Source of the DNA: an uncultured Pseudomonadales bacterium
GTDB lineage: Bacteria > Pseudomonadota > Gammaproteobacteria > Pseudomonadales > Azotimanducaceae
DNA length: 62,401 nucleotides
NCBI GenBank assembly: GCA_937921865.1
Contig: CAKZWF010000041.1
Location: 1-62,401, forward strand
Direction: 5' to 3'
In this document: positions 1 to 8,203 of the stretch, in pieces
How positions within the stretch are numbered: position 1 is the first letter of the stretch
Layout of the letters: each line of letters starts with the position of its first letter
Position numbers and translations under genes: made by a program
Notes under the pieces: generated by a model
What the model was told of the DNA's origin: nothing
Databases searched by the model: none
Seen by the model: only the letters and a program-made list of their open reading frames with translations

Positions 1-453
1 TCGATTGCCAACGCTATCGACGGTGACACCCTGTTCATGCTCGGTGTCGAGGTCGAGATGTTCGGCATTGATGCGGTTGAAAAAGACCAGGTCTGCCAGG
101 ATCGCAGTGGTGCCGACTACCCCTGCGGCCGGGCTGCCACCCAGGCTCTGCAGTTACTGATTGAACAGAACGATGTGATCTGCAATCCCCTGTTCAATGT
201 TGGCGAAGCGCGTGTTGTTGCGGTCTGTGAACTTATCGTCGAGGGCAGCCCGGTGCCAGCAACCCCCGACCAGTTCATCGAAGGCTACCGCCCGAATAAC
301 CTGTCGCGCCTGCTGGTGGAACAGGGACATGCACTGGGCGTGGGCATTGGCCGGCAGGTGTTCGCTGACGAACAGCTGCAGGCTCAGACGCTACGTAACG
401 GCATCTGGCAGGGATCTTTCGAACCACCGCCAAGCTGGCGCGCCAGCCACTGA
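1..453 (+). CDS. Thermonuclease-like (SNase-fold) protein, 5' end outside window
   Basis: The frame is open from base 1, so the gene begins upstream of the window and only the last 150 residues are visible. The first residues read S-I-A-N-A-I-D-G-D-T-L, the DGDT element of staphylococcal-nuclease (OB-fold) domains. It is followed by G-V-E-V-E-M-F-G-I-D-A-V-E-K-D-Q-V-C, which matches the usual R-GIDAPE-x-x-Q-C strand but has E and V where many members carry R and P. The C-terminal part (G-I-W-Q-G-S-F) is typical of the family end. Because the arginine and proline of the catalytic strand are not kept, it may bind nucleic acid without cutting it; this is inference. The gene stops just before a tandem repeat. 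Confidence 0.75.
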   Translation, partial: SIANAIDGDTLFMLGVEVEMFGIDAVEKDQVCQDRSGADYPCGRAATQALQLLIEQNDVICNPLFNVGEARVVAVCELIVEGSPVPATPDQFIEGYRPNNLSRLLVEQGHALGVGIGRQVFADEQLQAQTLRNGIWQGSFEPPPSWRASH

Positions 454-457
454 GTTA

Positions 458-545
458 GCCGCCGTGGGCATGTCCAGCCGCTGTGGGCACTGTCCCCGCC
501 GCTGTGGGCACAGTCCCCGCCGCTGTGGGCACAGTTCAGCCGCTG
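458..545. repeat. Imperfect 19-21 bp tandem repeat, about 4.3 copies
   Basis: Units start with GCCGC(C/T)GTGGGCA at 458, 477, 498 and 519, with a partial copy at 539. Copies two and three differ at one or two positions and copy one is shorter. The array fills the gap between the nuclease stop codon and the end of the convergent glutaredoxin-like gene, whose stop codon (536-538) lies inside the last full copy. It is one of several such gene-end arrays in the window. Confidence 0.85.
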
Positions 546-826
546 CGGTTAGCCTGCAGCGCCTGTTGGTCAGCATGATTCTGCAGGTAATCGATGATAT
601 CGAGGGACTCGTAAAGCCAGCGTACTCCAGCGCTGTTCTCGATCCTCAGACAGGGAACCGTGCCCCGGCCGCCCCCTTCGATTAAATCCCGGCGAGCCTG
701 CGGATCGAGCAGCGTGTCTTTCAACGGCACCTGCAGTCCGGCCTGTTGCAGATAGGCTCTGACCCGTACGCAGAATGGACAGCTGCCATATTGATACAGT
801 TGGTAGCTTTCCCCATTTTCAGACAT
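536..826 (-). CDS. Glutaredoxin / GST-N-domain-like protein
   Basis: A 96-residue protein if started at the ATG of 826. It has a thioredoxin-fold core with redox motif C-P-F-C near residue 15 (Y-G-S-C-P-F-C-V-R-V), a cis-proline V-P-C-L-R-I, and the Y-E-S-x-D-I-I-D-Y-L ending of glutaredoxin-like GST N-terminal domains. It probably reduces glutathione mixed disulfides in the cytoplasm. The start is uncertain: the same frame stays open upstream with a hydrophobic stretch (S-L-L-V-F-P-V-S-V-A-Y) and possible GTG starts, and some relatives have an N-terminal hydrophobic segment. It is divergent from the DsbA-like gene, so the two thiol-redox genes may share a promoter region. Confidence 0.75.
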   Translation of the reverse strand: MSENGESYQLYQYGSCPFCVRVRAYLQQAGLQVPLKDTLLDPQARRDLIEGGGRGTVPCLRIENSAGVRWLYESLDIIDYLQNHADQQALQANRSG

Positions 827-931
827 TGCGCGCACCAGATCGTAGAAAGCGCGCGAGTATGCCACAGACACTGGGAAAACAAGCAGCGACCCGGGTAGAA
901 TCCCGCTGACTTTTTCAGCACGGAATTCGAC

Positions 932-1639
932 ATGTCGAGCAAAAAGGGCACCAACGTCCTGCGCACCCGCAATACCATCCTGATTTTTGTGGTTGTGGTG
1001 GTGATTTTCGTCCTCGGCTACGGAACCATCTACAGTACCGGAGTCACCCAGGGCGCATTTCTGGAAGGCGAACACTATCGGGTTGTGGATGCCACAGAAC
1101 GCCGCCGACCGGGCGAGGAGATCAGCGTCACCGAGTTCTTCTCTTATGGCTGCGTGCACTGCAAGAATTTTGACCCGATGCTTGACGAATGGCTCGTCAC
1201 ACTCCCGGAAGGCGTCAGTTTCACTCGCTCTCCGGTCGCCTTCTCACCCGTCTGGACACTGCTGGCACAAACCTATCTGACCTTCGACTACCTGGAGATA
1301 ATGGATCAGAACCACACCCGGCTGTTCAAACGGATCCACGATCGCGCTACCCAGTTTTTATCAGCAGAACAGATTGCAGATTTTGTCGATGGCAACGGCG
1401 CCAGCAAAGAAGAGTTTCTGCGGGCATTCAATTCACCTGAAGTCAGACGCCGCTTACGCGAAGCTGACGCCGCCCAGCGAGTTATTCAGATCAACAGCGT
1501 GCCCACCCTGGTCGTCGCAGACCGATATGTGATCAATATGGACAATGGGCGCAAGATTGCCCTGGAAATCGCAGACTATCTGATTGCCCGGGAACAGGCA
1601 GGTGACAGCGAAGCCGAAGAGAACCCACCCGCTGAGTGA
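932..1639 (+). CDS. Membrane-anchored DsbA-like thiol:disulfide interchange protein
   Basis: A 235-residue protein with an uncleaved N-terminal membrane segment at about residues 15-33 (I-L-I-F-V-V-V-V-V-I-F-V-L), followed by a periplasmic DsbA-type thioredoxin fold. The active site is C74-V-H-C77, one residue away from the classical C-P-H-C; a helical insertion follows, and the cis-proline is in S-V-P191-T-L. These features fit oxidation of cysteine pairs in exported proteins. The membrane anchor and the Pro-to-Val change in the motif distinguish it from soluble E. coli DsbA and should change its redox potential (inference). No DsbB partner lies nearby. A strong hairpin follows the gene. Confidence 0.85.
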   Translation: MSSKKGTNVLRTRNTILIFVVVVVIFVLGYGTIYSTGVTQGAFLEGEHYRVVDATERRRPGEEISVTEFFSYGCVHCKNFDPMLDEWLVTLPEGVSFTRSPVAFSPVWTLLAQTYLTFDYLEIMDQNHTRLFKRIHDRATQFLSAEQIADFVDGNGASKEEFLRAFNSPEVRRRLREADAAQRVIQINSVPTLVVADRYVINMDNGRKIALEIADYLIAREQAGDSEAEENPPAE

Positions 1640-1663
1640 GACCTTTCGGTAACTGTTAATCGT

Positions 1664-1695
1664 GACAAGCCGCGTCAGGACTGACGCGGCTTGTC
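1664..1695. terminator. Perfect 15-bp hairpin between convergent genes
   Basis: GACAAGCCGCGTCAG (1664-1678) is perfectly complementary to 1681-1695 with only GA between the arms, so the real loop takes in a few of the inner pairs. It lies between the end of the DsbA-like gene and the end of the convergent binding-protein gene, which suits a bidirectional terminator. There is no long T-tract on either side. Confidence 0.65.
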
Positions 1696-1716
1696 AAACC
1701 ATCTAAGGCAATGGAA

Positions 1717-2910
1717 TCAGCGGCCAGACCAAGCCGGAAAAGGAAACTTGAGGGTCCAGCGAGCTATGTCTTCCGGCGCAATCAGACTGCGATAGGGCCA
1801 CTGCCACTGAACCACATAGATCGGGTTGCCGCTCTGTTCACCATCGTCTTCGACTCGATAGCTGCCGAGCAGAGACTGAAACTTCATCTTCGCCAGCTCA
1901 TCACGTACGCCATCGCGGATCGCCTGCGGCTCCATTGAAATGTTCACCTGAGCCAGACGGGCGGCTGCTTCCAGAATCTGTCCCGCCGCGTAACCACCCG
2001 CAGCGTTGTAGCTGGGGTAGCGGCCATAACGGTCACGATAGCGGTAGCCGAAATCGAACGATCCCGGAATTCCACCATCCCGCATCCACTGAGTGGTCGC
2101 AATAACACCATCAGCATCGCTGCCCAGCATCTCGCCGAATGCTGCAACTGAAGGCGCACCACTGATTGCCAGCATTTTCGGCGCATAACCCGTTTTCTTC
2201 AGTGACTGAACAAACTGCACCGAGTCCTTCAGATAAGCACCAACGATAATCAAATCCGGATTGGTTCTCGCCAGCTCCGCGACAACGGCATCCAGGCTGG
2301 CAGCCCCTACCGCGTAGGAATCATCAAACACGATCGTCAGGCCCTTGCCCGCAGCCTGAGCGCGAACCCCATCGGCGACGGCCGCTGGAAAATCACTTTC
2401 CTGGTGCAGAATGGCAACACTCACCAGACCGTTGGCAACCGCCATTTCCATGACCTTGTTCATGTTCCGATCCGCGGGCGTGTAAATGCCGAAAATGTTC
2501 CGGTAGCCCTGGTCATAAAGCACGGGTGCGGACGCTTCGACCACCATCGGGAAATTGTGCTTCTCAGCAACCGGGGCAACGGCCATCGCCAGCGTCGACG
2601 AAAACGGACCAATCAGCAGGTCGACCTGGTCTTCGGTGATCAGCCGTTCGTAGAGTTCGGCTGCTCGTTGGGGGTTCGATTCATCGTCATAAACAATAAG
2701 ATCGATCCGATTACCGCCGCGATCTACCAGATCGTCAGCCCAGAATTTCACGCCGCTTAAGAATTCCCCGCTCAAGGTCTGGAACTCGCCAGACTCAGAG
2801 GTGGTCATGCCAAGACGCACAGTGCGGGCATCAGCCGCAATAGCCGCCGCTGCTGCCAGCCAGAGGACCGCAACAAAAACTGGTCTCAGAGCCATCATCA
2901 GCGCGTTCAT
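1717..2910 (-). CDS. ABC-type substrate-binding protein (LivK-like, periplasmic)
   Basis: A 397-residue protein with a clear signal peptide (residues 1-26, A-I-A-A-D-A) and a type-1 periplasmic-binding fold of the branched-chain amino acid family. It shows V-R-L-G-M-T-T near the N-terminus, Y-D-D-E-S-N-P-x-x-A in the first lobe, L-I-G-P-F-S-S and later A-A-G-G-Y-A-A-G. It should bind a small ligand in the periplasm. No permease or ATPase gene accompanies it, so it may serve a distant transporter or act as a sensor. The start ATG has GAGG seven bases upstream and overlaps the mlaA stop codon, so it is the third gene of a coupled operon with a hydrolase and mlaA. Confidence 0.85.
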   Translation of the reverse strand: MNALMMALRPVFVAVLWLAAAAAIAADARTVRLGMTTSESGEFQTLSGEFLSGVKFWADDLVDRGGNRIDLIVYDDESNPQRAAELYERLITEDQVDLLIGPFSSTLAMAVAPVAEKHNFPMVVEASAPVLYDQGYRNIFGIYTPADRNMNKVMEMAVANGLVSVAILHQESDFPAAVADGVRAQAAGKGLTIVFDDSYAVGAASLDAVVAELARTNPDLIIVGAYLKDSVQFVQSLKKTGYAPKMLAISGAPSVAAFGEMLGSDADGVIATTQWMRDGGIPGSFDFGYRYRDRYGRYPSYNAAGGYAAGQILEAAARLAQVNISMEPQAIRDGVRDELAKMKFQSLLGSYRVEDDGEQSGNPIYVVQWQWPYRSLIAPEDIARWTLKFPFPAWSGR

Positions 2911-3665
2911 TTCGCCACCTCAATTTCACGTACCGTGAGAATCAACCGTCGGACCAGCTCGTATTCGAACGGTGATCCGGTTCGGAAATATTGAAACGCC
3001 ACCTTGTCCCGGGTATCCAGAATCATCAGGGGATAGTAGACATACTGACGACTCGGGTGATCATCAAAATTCAGCGGGTCCAACCAGCTCTGGAACGCGG
3101 AGTCCACCGCCAGACCGGCACCGTCTCTGATATTACTCGGACCGAAGAACGGCAACACCAGATAAGCACCAGGTCCGAAGCCCCAGACCCCCAGGGTCTG
3201 ACCGAAGTCTTCGCGGTGATAAGGCATGCCGGCATGACTTGCCACATCGAACAGACCGGCAATACCCAACGTGGTATTCACCGCAAACCTGCCGGTGGTC
3301 TGCATCGCCCGGACCGGGCGTCCCTGCAGCACCTGGTTGAAGAACGTGCGTATATTGAAGAAGTTGTTAAAAAAGTTCCTCACGCCGGTACGCAGCGGCT
3401 GAGGAATCAGGAAACGGTAGGTTCGCACTGCCGGCATCAACACCCAGCGGTCTGCATGGTAGTTGAAGCGGTACATGGTGCGATTAAAGCCTTCCAGCGG
3501 ATCGTTAATCACAAAAGGCGATTGAACATCGCTCTCGATCAGGCGTTCGCTGGTAAACACCGGCTCTTCAGGGGCATCACCGCTGATGATGACCGGCTTG
3601 GTGCTGCACCCACCCAACGCAAGACCTATGACCAGGGCAATACTGAAAACTGTTCGAGGCATCAT
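2907..3665 (-). CDS. mlaA: MlaA (VacJ) outer-membrane phospholipid-asymmetry lipoprotein
   Basis: A 252-residue lipoprotein with lipobox L-A-L-G-G-C (Cys at about residue 20) and the family signatures D-P-L-E-G-F-N-R-x-M-Y-x-F-N, N-F-F-N-N-F-F-N, G-R-F-A-V-N-T-T-L-G-I-A-G-L-F-D and E-D-F-G-Q-T-L-G-x-W-G. MlaA forms the outer-membrane part of the Mla system and removes misplaced phospholipids from the outer leaflet, passing them to MlaC. The length fits the family. It overlaps the genes on both sides by four bases, giving the order hydrolase, mlaA, binding protein. No mlaBCDEF is present in the window. Confidence 0.95.
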   Translation of the reverse strand: MMPRTVFSIALVIGLALGGCSTKPVIISGDAPEEPVFTSERLIESDVQSPFVINDPLEGFNRTMYRFNYHADRWVLMPAVRTYRFLIPQPLRTGVRNFFNNFFNIRTFFNQVLQGRPVRAMQTTGRFAVNTTLGIAGLFDVASHAGMPYHREDFGQTLGVWGFGPGAYLVLPFFGPSNIRDGAGLAVDSAFQSWLDPLNFDDHPSRQYVYYPLMILDTRDKVAFQYFRTGSPFEYELVRRLILTVREIEVAK

Positions 3666-4915
3666 TTGAAGTACCCCACAATCTTCGCCATGTTGTAGCT
3701 GTACTCAAGGTTGCCGAGATGGCCTCCATTCGGAAATATCGTGGCCCGATCTCCGAAAACTTCAGGAAAAAAGTCGATTTCTCCTGCGGCGAGGATCACA
3801 TCATCACGATTGTGGAAAACGGCAATGTTCTGGGCGCCTTTGAGATAGTCCTCGATGGCGTACAGAGAGTGCAGTCGAACAAATGAGTCGCGGGACTCAT
3901 CCGGATACTGCGGCTCATAAAATGGCCAGAAGAATTCATGGTAATAGTCGGTGAAGCCGACCCTGACAGCCACCTGGCCGAATTCACCGAGGCTGGTGTT
4001 TCTGGTCAGATGAACATTGCTCGGCTTGATGAAGCCAAAGTCTGTCCGCTGATCAGCAGTAAAGATCAGCGCGGAAGATGCCAGTCTGAACGCAATTCCG
4101 ATCAGCGCACCCAGTTCCTCTGTGGTGGGCGGGTTGTCTTTGAATGCTTCAAAAACCAGATCAGGTGAAAATTCGACGGTAGAGGATTGTTTGTAAGCGC
4201 CGGTAATCGCCTGCACGACGTTGTTGAAGAACAGACCAAAATTATCCATGCCGCCGGGAATGTTCTGCAGCATGCGGTCCAGTTTGGAAATCGAACTGTA
4301 AATTGAAACCGGCGGATTGATCATCAGCACCCGGTCGAAGTTGAAAACTTTTTTCCTCGAATCCAGTTCAGCAACAAATCCGGCGTTGGTGGCACCCAGA
4401 CTGTAGCCTGCCATATGGTAGCCGGTGACCCGATCCTGCTGACCGATGTCATCGCGAATCTGTTGCATCACCCGATAAATATCTTCTGCGTCGTTCTTCT
4501 GATGGCCGGGAACGCCCGTGGTCGACGCGGCGACTACAAACTGGCTGTGGGTGGGCGAAGTTATGCCGACCACATGAAAACCAGCCTGGAAGAACGCTTT
4601 CAACAGCGGCAGATTCTTGCCGGTATTGTGGAAGCCACCGGTACCGGCAATCAGGAAAATCATCGGTGCCGGACCGCGCTGCATGCGGTATGAATACTCG
4701 AGACGCTCAGAGAACCACATCGCCTCAGGCATCTCCCAGTCCGCGCGCGACAGCCGCCTTATCTTGAGTCTGGCTTTATCAGGCAGCTCAGCACGCAGTG
4801 GCTCAGGTGTGCCTACAACTGTGGCGAGAAAGGGATTGTTTATCGGGAACGCATAATCATTCGCACACAACCCCGGAGCCGCCACGAACAGCAACGCAAT
4901 GAAAAGGAAACGCAT
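3662..4915 (-). CDS. Exported alpha/beta-hydrolase fold protein upstream of mlaA
   Basis: A 417-residue protein with a signal peptide (residues 1-18, ending L-C-A-N). The alpha/beta-hydrolase core carries an oxyanion-type segment I-A-G-T-G-G-F and the nucleophile elbow A-G-Y-S-L-G-A; a late N-G-G-H-L-G supplies a plausible catalytic histidine. Family members next to mlaA are often poorly named. Given the neighbour, a lipid- or phospholipid-directed esterase in the periplasm is a reasonable inference, but the substrate is not shown by the sequence. It is the first gene of the operon: GGAG lies seven bases before the start, and an AT-rich leader precedes it. Confidence 0.8.
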   Translation of the reverse strand: MRFLFIALLFVAAPGLCANDYAFPINNPFLATVVGTPEPLRAELPDKARLKIRRLSRADWEMPEAMWFSERLEYSYRMQRGPAPMIFLIAGTGGFHNTGKNLPLLKAFFQAGFHVVGITSPTHSQFVVAASTTGVPGHQKNDAEDIYRVMQQIRDDIGQQDRVTGYHMAGYSLGATNAGFVAELDSRKKVFNFDRVLMINPPVSIYSSISKLDRMLQNIPGGMDNFGLFFNNVVQAITGAYKQSSTVEFSPDLVFEAFKDNPPTTEELGALIGIAFRLASSALIFTADQRTDFGFIKPSNVHLTRNTSLGEFGQVAVRVGFTDYYHEFFWPFYEPQYPDESRDSFVRLHSLYAIEDYLKGAQNIAVFHNRDDVILAAGEIDFFPEVFGDRATIFPNGGHLGNLEYSYNMAKIVGYFK

Positions 4916-5154
4916 AATTCTCCAACCCCTTTAAAGAGATTATTCTTGTTTTGAACTGTGCTTCTGCATACCTGGGTACTAAATCGTAATCCCCAGGGCG
5001 ACCGACGCCATGGCCACGCCTGCCAGACCCAGTCTAACCCTTGCCGGTAGCGGGTTCCAGCCGGTTTCAGGAATCATTCAGCGAGGCTGGTCCATGTTCT
5101 CTGATGGACTTTCCGCACCGAATCCGTGTTCTTCGAGAGGAGTTTTAGCAAGCC
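4916..5154. other. Intergenic region between divergent mla operon and mrcB locus
   Basis: About 240 bases with no convincing gene. The AT-rich part at 4920-4985 should hold the promoter of the minus-strand mla operon. The part nearer mrcB has a GAGAGGAG sequence (5135-5142), a possible ribosome-binding site for the small frame that starts at 5155. Confidence 0.5.
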
Positions 5155-5316
5155 ATGTTAAAGTTGCTGATCCTGATCTTCCTGCGCCTTGACGCCATGC
5201 CAGACGCGTTTTCAACTTTCACTGCCAGGCGGCCATCTGCATCGTCGGCCAACTGGTTGCCCGAGGGCGCCACACTGACTGCTGCGCGGCGACCTCCCAC
5301 CACGAAGCTGCGATGA
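5155..5316 (+). CDS. Possible 53-residue leader ORF overlapping mrcB start
   Basis: An ATG at 5155 opens a 53-codon frame with a hydrophobic start (M-L-K-L-L-I-L-I-F-L) and ends in TGA at 5314-5316, overlapping the mrcB ATG in an ATGA arrangement. GAGGAG lies about 12 bases upstream, a little far. The mrcB start itself has no obvious ribosome-binding site, so translational coupling would explain how it is started. The rest of the peptide is Ala/Arg/Pro-rich and resembles no family I know. It may be coding or chance. Confidence 0.3.
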   Translation: MLKLLILIFLRLDAMPDAFSTFTARRPSASSANWLPEGATLTAARRPPTTKLR

Positions 5317-7592
5317 CAGGATTGCTCCGTCGTCGCCTAATCAGATTGTTCGCGTTTGTCACCCTGGCAACCGTTATCGCTGCGGCCGTCTACCTTGTTT
5401 ATCTGGATCGCCTCGTTACCGAAACTTTTGACGGTCGGCGCTGGTCAGTGCCGGCGGTCGTTTACGCCCAACCCCTGGAAATCTACGTCGGTTCTACGCT
5501 GTCGATGAGTGATATCGGCGCTGAACTCGATCGCCTGGGCTACCAGCAGCAGGCCCAGCTGAACGTGCCCGGCATGTACAAACGCACCGGCACCCGGCTC
5601 GAAATCCACCTGCGCGGCTTTCAGTTCATGGAGCGCCTGCGCGCCAGTCAGCGAATCACTGTGTCGTTCGCCGACGGCCGCGTAGGGGCAATGACCGATC
5701 CGAGCGGCCGACCGGTACCCCTGATCCGACTGGATCCGCTGAATATTGGCAGCTTTTTTCCAAGCCATGGCGAAGATCGCATTGTGCTGTCACCCAATCA
5801 GGTGCCCGAGTTACTCACCGAAAGCCTCAAGGCAGTTGAAGATGCGGATTTCGATCGTCACTGGGGTTTTTCCCTGCGTGGCATCCTGCGCGCAGCCTGG
5901 GTCAATCTGGGCGCAGGAGAAATTCGCCAGGGTGGCAGCACGCTCACCCAGCAGCTGGTAAAAAGTTACTTTCTCCACAATCGACAAACCTATACCCGCA
6001 AACTGCGCGAAGTGGCCATGGCGATCATTCTGGAGCTGCGTTACTCGAAACGTGATCTGCTGAACGCTTACGTCAACGAAATCTACCTGGGCCAGGACGG
6101 GATACGCGCGGTACACGGCTTTGGTCTCGGCTCTCAGTTCTATTTCAACAAACCGCTGAGCGAGCTTGCGGTTCATGAGCTGGCCACGCTGATTGCGATC
6201 ATTCGCGGCCCCTCCTACTACAACCCTTACCGCCACCCGGAGCGAACCCACGCCCGCCGCGATCTGGTACTCGACAAGATGCACGCTGCCAGTCTTATCG
6301 ACGCCACCTCTCGAGACCAGGCTGCGGCGAAGCCTTTCCAGGTGATTGTCGGCGCCCGCAGCGGCGGCGCCTACTATCCGGCGTTCATGGACAAGGTTCG
6401 CGCTGAACTCAACGACCTCTACGCCGAGCAGGCGCTGACCAGTGAGGGCCTGAGAGTATTCACCACCCTGTCCCCACGCTCCCAGGATGCGGTTGAAATT
6501 GCGTTGGAAGAAGGCGTTGCAGTTCTGGAGTCAGCCTACGAGCTGCCGCCAGGAGAACTTCAGGGCGCAATCGTCATCGCCAATACGCAGACCGGCGAAA
6601 TCGAAGCGCTGGCCGGCGGCCGCAACGCCGGGGTCGATGGTTTCAACAGAGCAATCAACGCCGCCCGCCCGGTTGGCTCACTGCTCAAGCCGGTCATTTA
6701 TCTGGCGGCGCTTGAGCGAGGCTATAGCCTCGCCAGCGAAATCCAGGATGCTGCTGTTGCTCTGGAAATGCGCGGTCAGGGAAGCTGGACACCAGAAAAT
6801 TTCGATGGCGAAATCCATGGCGCCGTACCACTGGTTCGTGCACTCGGCGATTCCCTGAATCTTGCAACGGTTAATCTGGGCTTGAGTATCGGCGTCGATC
6901 AGATTGCCAATCGAATTGAGGAACTGGCCGGCTCTCCCCCAGCCAATCAGTTTCCCTCGCTGCTGCTCGGCGCAGAACCGATGACTCCCATCGAGGTGCT
7001 CGGCCTCTACAGCAGTTTCGCCAGCGGCGGATTCGCGATGTCCCCGAAGTCTGTAATCTCTGTTCTGGACGAAAGCGGAATGCCGGTAACCCGCCACCCG
7101 TTTCAACTCGATCAGCTGATCAGCTCCGACAAGGTCACCGAAATCAATCGCGGTCTGGAAATTGTGATGCGTAACGGTACCGGGCGCAGCTCACGTTTTT
7201 CAGGCGCAGGAGTGGCGGGTAAAACCGGCACCTCGGACGATTACCGGGACAGCTGGTTTGCTGGTTTCGACGCAGACCGTATCGCAGTCGTGTGGCTGGG
7301 CTACGATGACAACCGGTCCACGCGCCTGACCGGCGCGGCCGGCGCCTTGAAGATCTGGGATCGAGTATTCACCCGGCTGGGCGTCAAGCCACTGTCCTTC
7401 GCGGAGGGTCGTGACTGGCGGGACATTGAATACAGCAGCGGTCTGCTGGCCAACGACGGCTGCGCTGATGTGGTTCGGGTGCCACTACCCTCAGACGCCG
7501 TTTTGCAGGCCAAAGAAGGCTGTGGTATCAACCTGCGCAATCTCACTGAGAAACTCCGGAGAAGCGTCGAATCCTGGTTCGACAAAAACTGA
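5313..7592 (+). CDS. mrcB: Penicillin-binding protein 1B, bifunctional peptidoglycan synthase
   Basis: A 759-residue class A PBP with a short cytoplasmic tail, one membrane helix (about 10-30) and a UB2H-like domain (about 45-140). The GT51 glycosyltransferase has catalytic glutamate E176 in E-D-A-D-F-D-R-H-W-G and the Q-G-G-S-T-L-T-Q-Q motif. The transpeptidase has S456-L-L-K459, S514-L-N516 and K637-T-G-T640. It polymerises lipid II and cross-links the strands at the inner membrane. The UB2H domain marks it as the PBP1b rather than the PBP1a type. All catalytic residues are present. The next gene encodes a TPR lipoprotein that may be its activator. Confidence 0.96.
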   Translation: MTGLLRRRLIRLFAFVTLATVIAAAVYLVYLDRLVTETFDGRRWSVPAVVYAQPLEIYVGSTLSMSDIGAELDRLGYQQQAQLNVPGMYKRTGTRLEIHLRGFQFMERLRASQRITVSFADGRVGAMTDPSGRPVPLIRLDPLNIGSFFPSHGEDRIVLSPNQVPELLTESLKAVEDADFDRHWGFSLRGILRAAWVNLGAGEIRQGGSTLTQQLVKSYFLHNRQTYTRKLREVAMAIILELRYSKRDLLNAYVNEIYLGQDGIRAVHGFGLGSQFYFNKPLSELAVHELATLIAIIRGPSYYNPYRHPERTHARRDLVLDKMHAASLIDATSRDQAAAKPFQVIVGARSGGAYYPAFMDKVRAELNDLYAEQALTSEGLRVFTTLSPRSQDAVEIALEEGVAVLESAYELPPGELQGAIVIANTQTGEIEALAGGRNAGVDGFNRAINAARPVGSLLKPVIYLAALERGYSLASEIQDAAVALEMRGQGSWTPENFDGEIHGAVPLVRALGDSLNLATVNLGLSIGVDQIANRIEELAGSPPANQFPSLLLGAEPMTPIEVLGLYSSFASGGFAMSPKSVISVLDESGMPVTRHPFQLDQLISSDKVTEINRGLEIVMRNGTGRSSRFSGAGVAGKTGTSDDYRDSWFAGFDADRIAVVWLGYDDNRSTRLTGAAGALKIWDRVFTRLGVKPLSFAEGRDWRDIEYSSGLLANDGCADVVRVPLPSDAVLQAKEGCGINLRNLTEKLRRSVESWFDKN

Positions 7593-7615
7593 CCAGCTGC
7601 GGGCGCAGAGAAATT

Positions 7616-8203
7616 ATGTTGAGATTAACCACAGCGAGTGCAGCCGGATTGAGTCACTACACTCTCATGCGCAGCAGGATCGGGCCCGGGCAACAGCATT
7701 CGGTGCTCCGGCGCCAACCGCTGACCTGGCTGCTGCTGCTCCTGCTCGCCAGCGGCTGCACCACCACGCCAACAACACCATCGCCGGGCGAGACCTCAGA
7801 CTCAGATCGCACTGAAACCCGGACTGATACCCAACCCTCCGGCCAACCTACACCCGCACCTGCACAACAGCCCGACGCCGGTGATGCAACTCTTGCGCTG
7901 CTGCAACTCAGTGAGCGCGCCCAGTCTGCCGGATCGCTGCCAGAAGCCATCGCCTATGCAGAAAGAGCGATACGCATCAATCCGCGACAGGCAGATCTCT
8001 GGCTGCGACTGGCAACATTAGAACTGGCTAATGAACAGCCCCAAAGTGTTATCCAGTATGCAAACAAGGCGTTGTCGTTAGCGGACGGTCAGCAGGACCT
8101 GCAGCAGCAGGCATGGTTGCTGATTGCAGATGCCAGAACTGTTCTGGGTGATCATGAGGCTGCCGAGGCGATCCGGCAGCGTTGGGGCACTTACCGCGGC
8201 TGA
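7616..8203 (+). CDS. lpoP: TPR outer-membrane lipoprotein, candidate PBP1b activator LpoP
   Basis: A 195-residue protein with a lipobox L-L-A-S-G-C after a long leucine run, a flexible Thr/Pro/Ser/Asp-rich linker (about residues 50-90) and C-terminal TPR repeats (A-I-A-Y-A-E-R-A-I-R-I-N-P, then V-I-Q-Y-A-N-K-A-L). Lipid anchor, disordered linker and small TPR domain is the layout of Pseudomonas LpoP, an outer-membrane activator that reaches PBP1b through the peptidoglycan. The position 23 bases after mrcB supports this. An ATG at 7667 would give a more normal signal peptide and is a serious alternative start. The symbol is assigned by architecture and context only. Confidence 0.6.
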   Translation: MLRLTTASAAGLSHYTLMRSRIGPGQQHSVLRRQPLTWLLLLLLASGCTTTPTTPSPGETSDSDRTETRTDTQPSGQPTPAPAQQPDAGDATLALLQLSERAQSAGSLPEAIAYAERAIRINPRQADLWLRLATLELANEQPQSVIQYANKALSLADGQQDLQQQAWLLIADARTVLGDHEAAEAIRQRWGTYRG

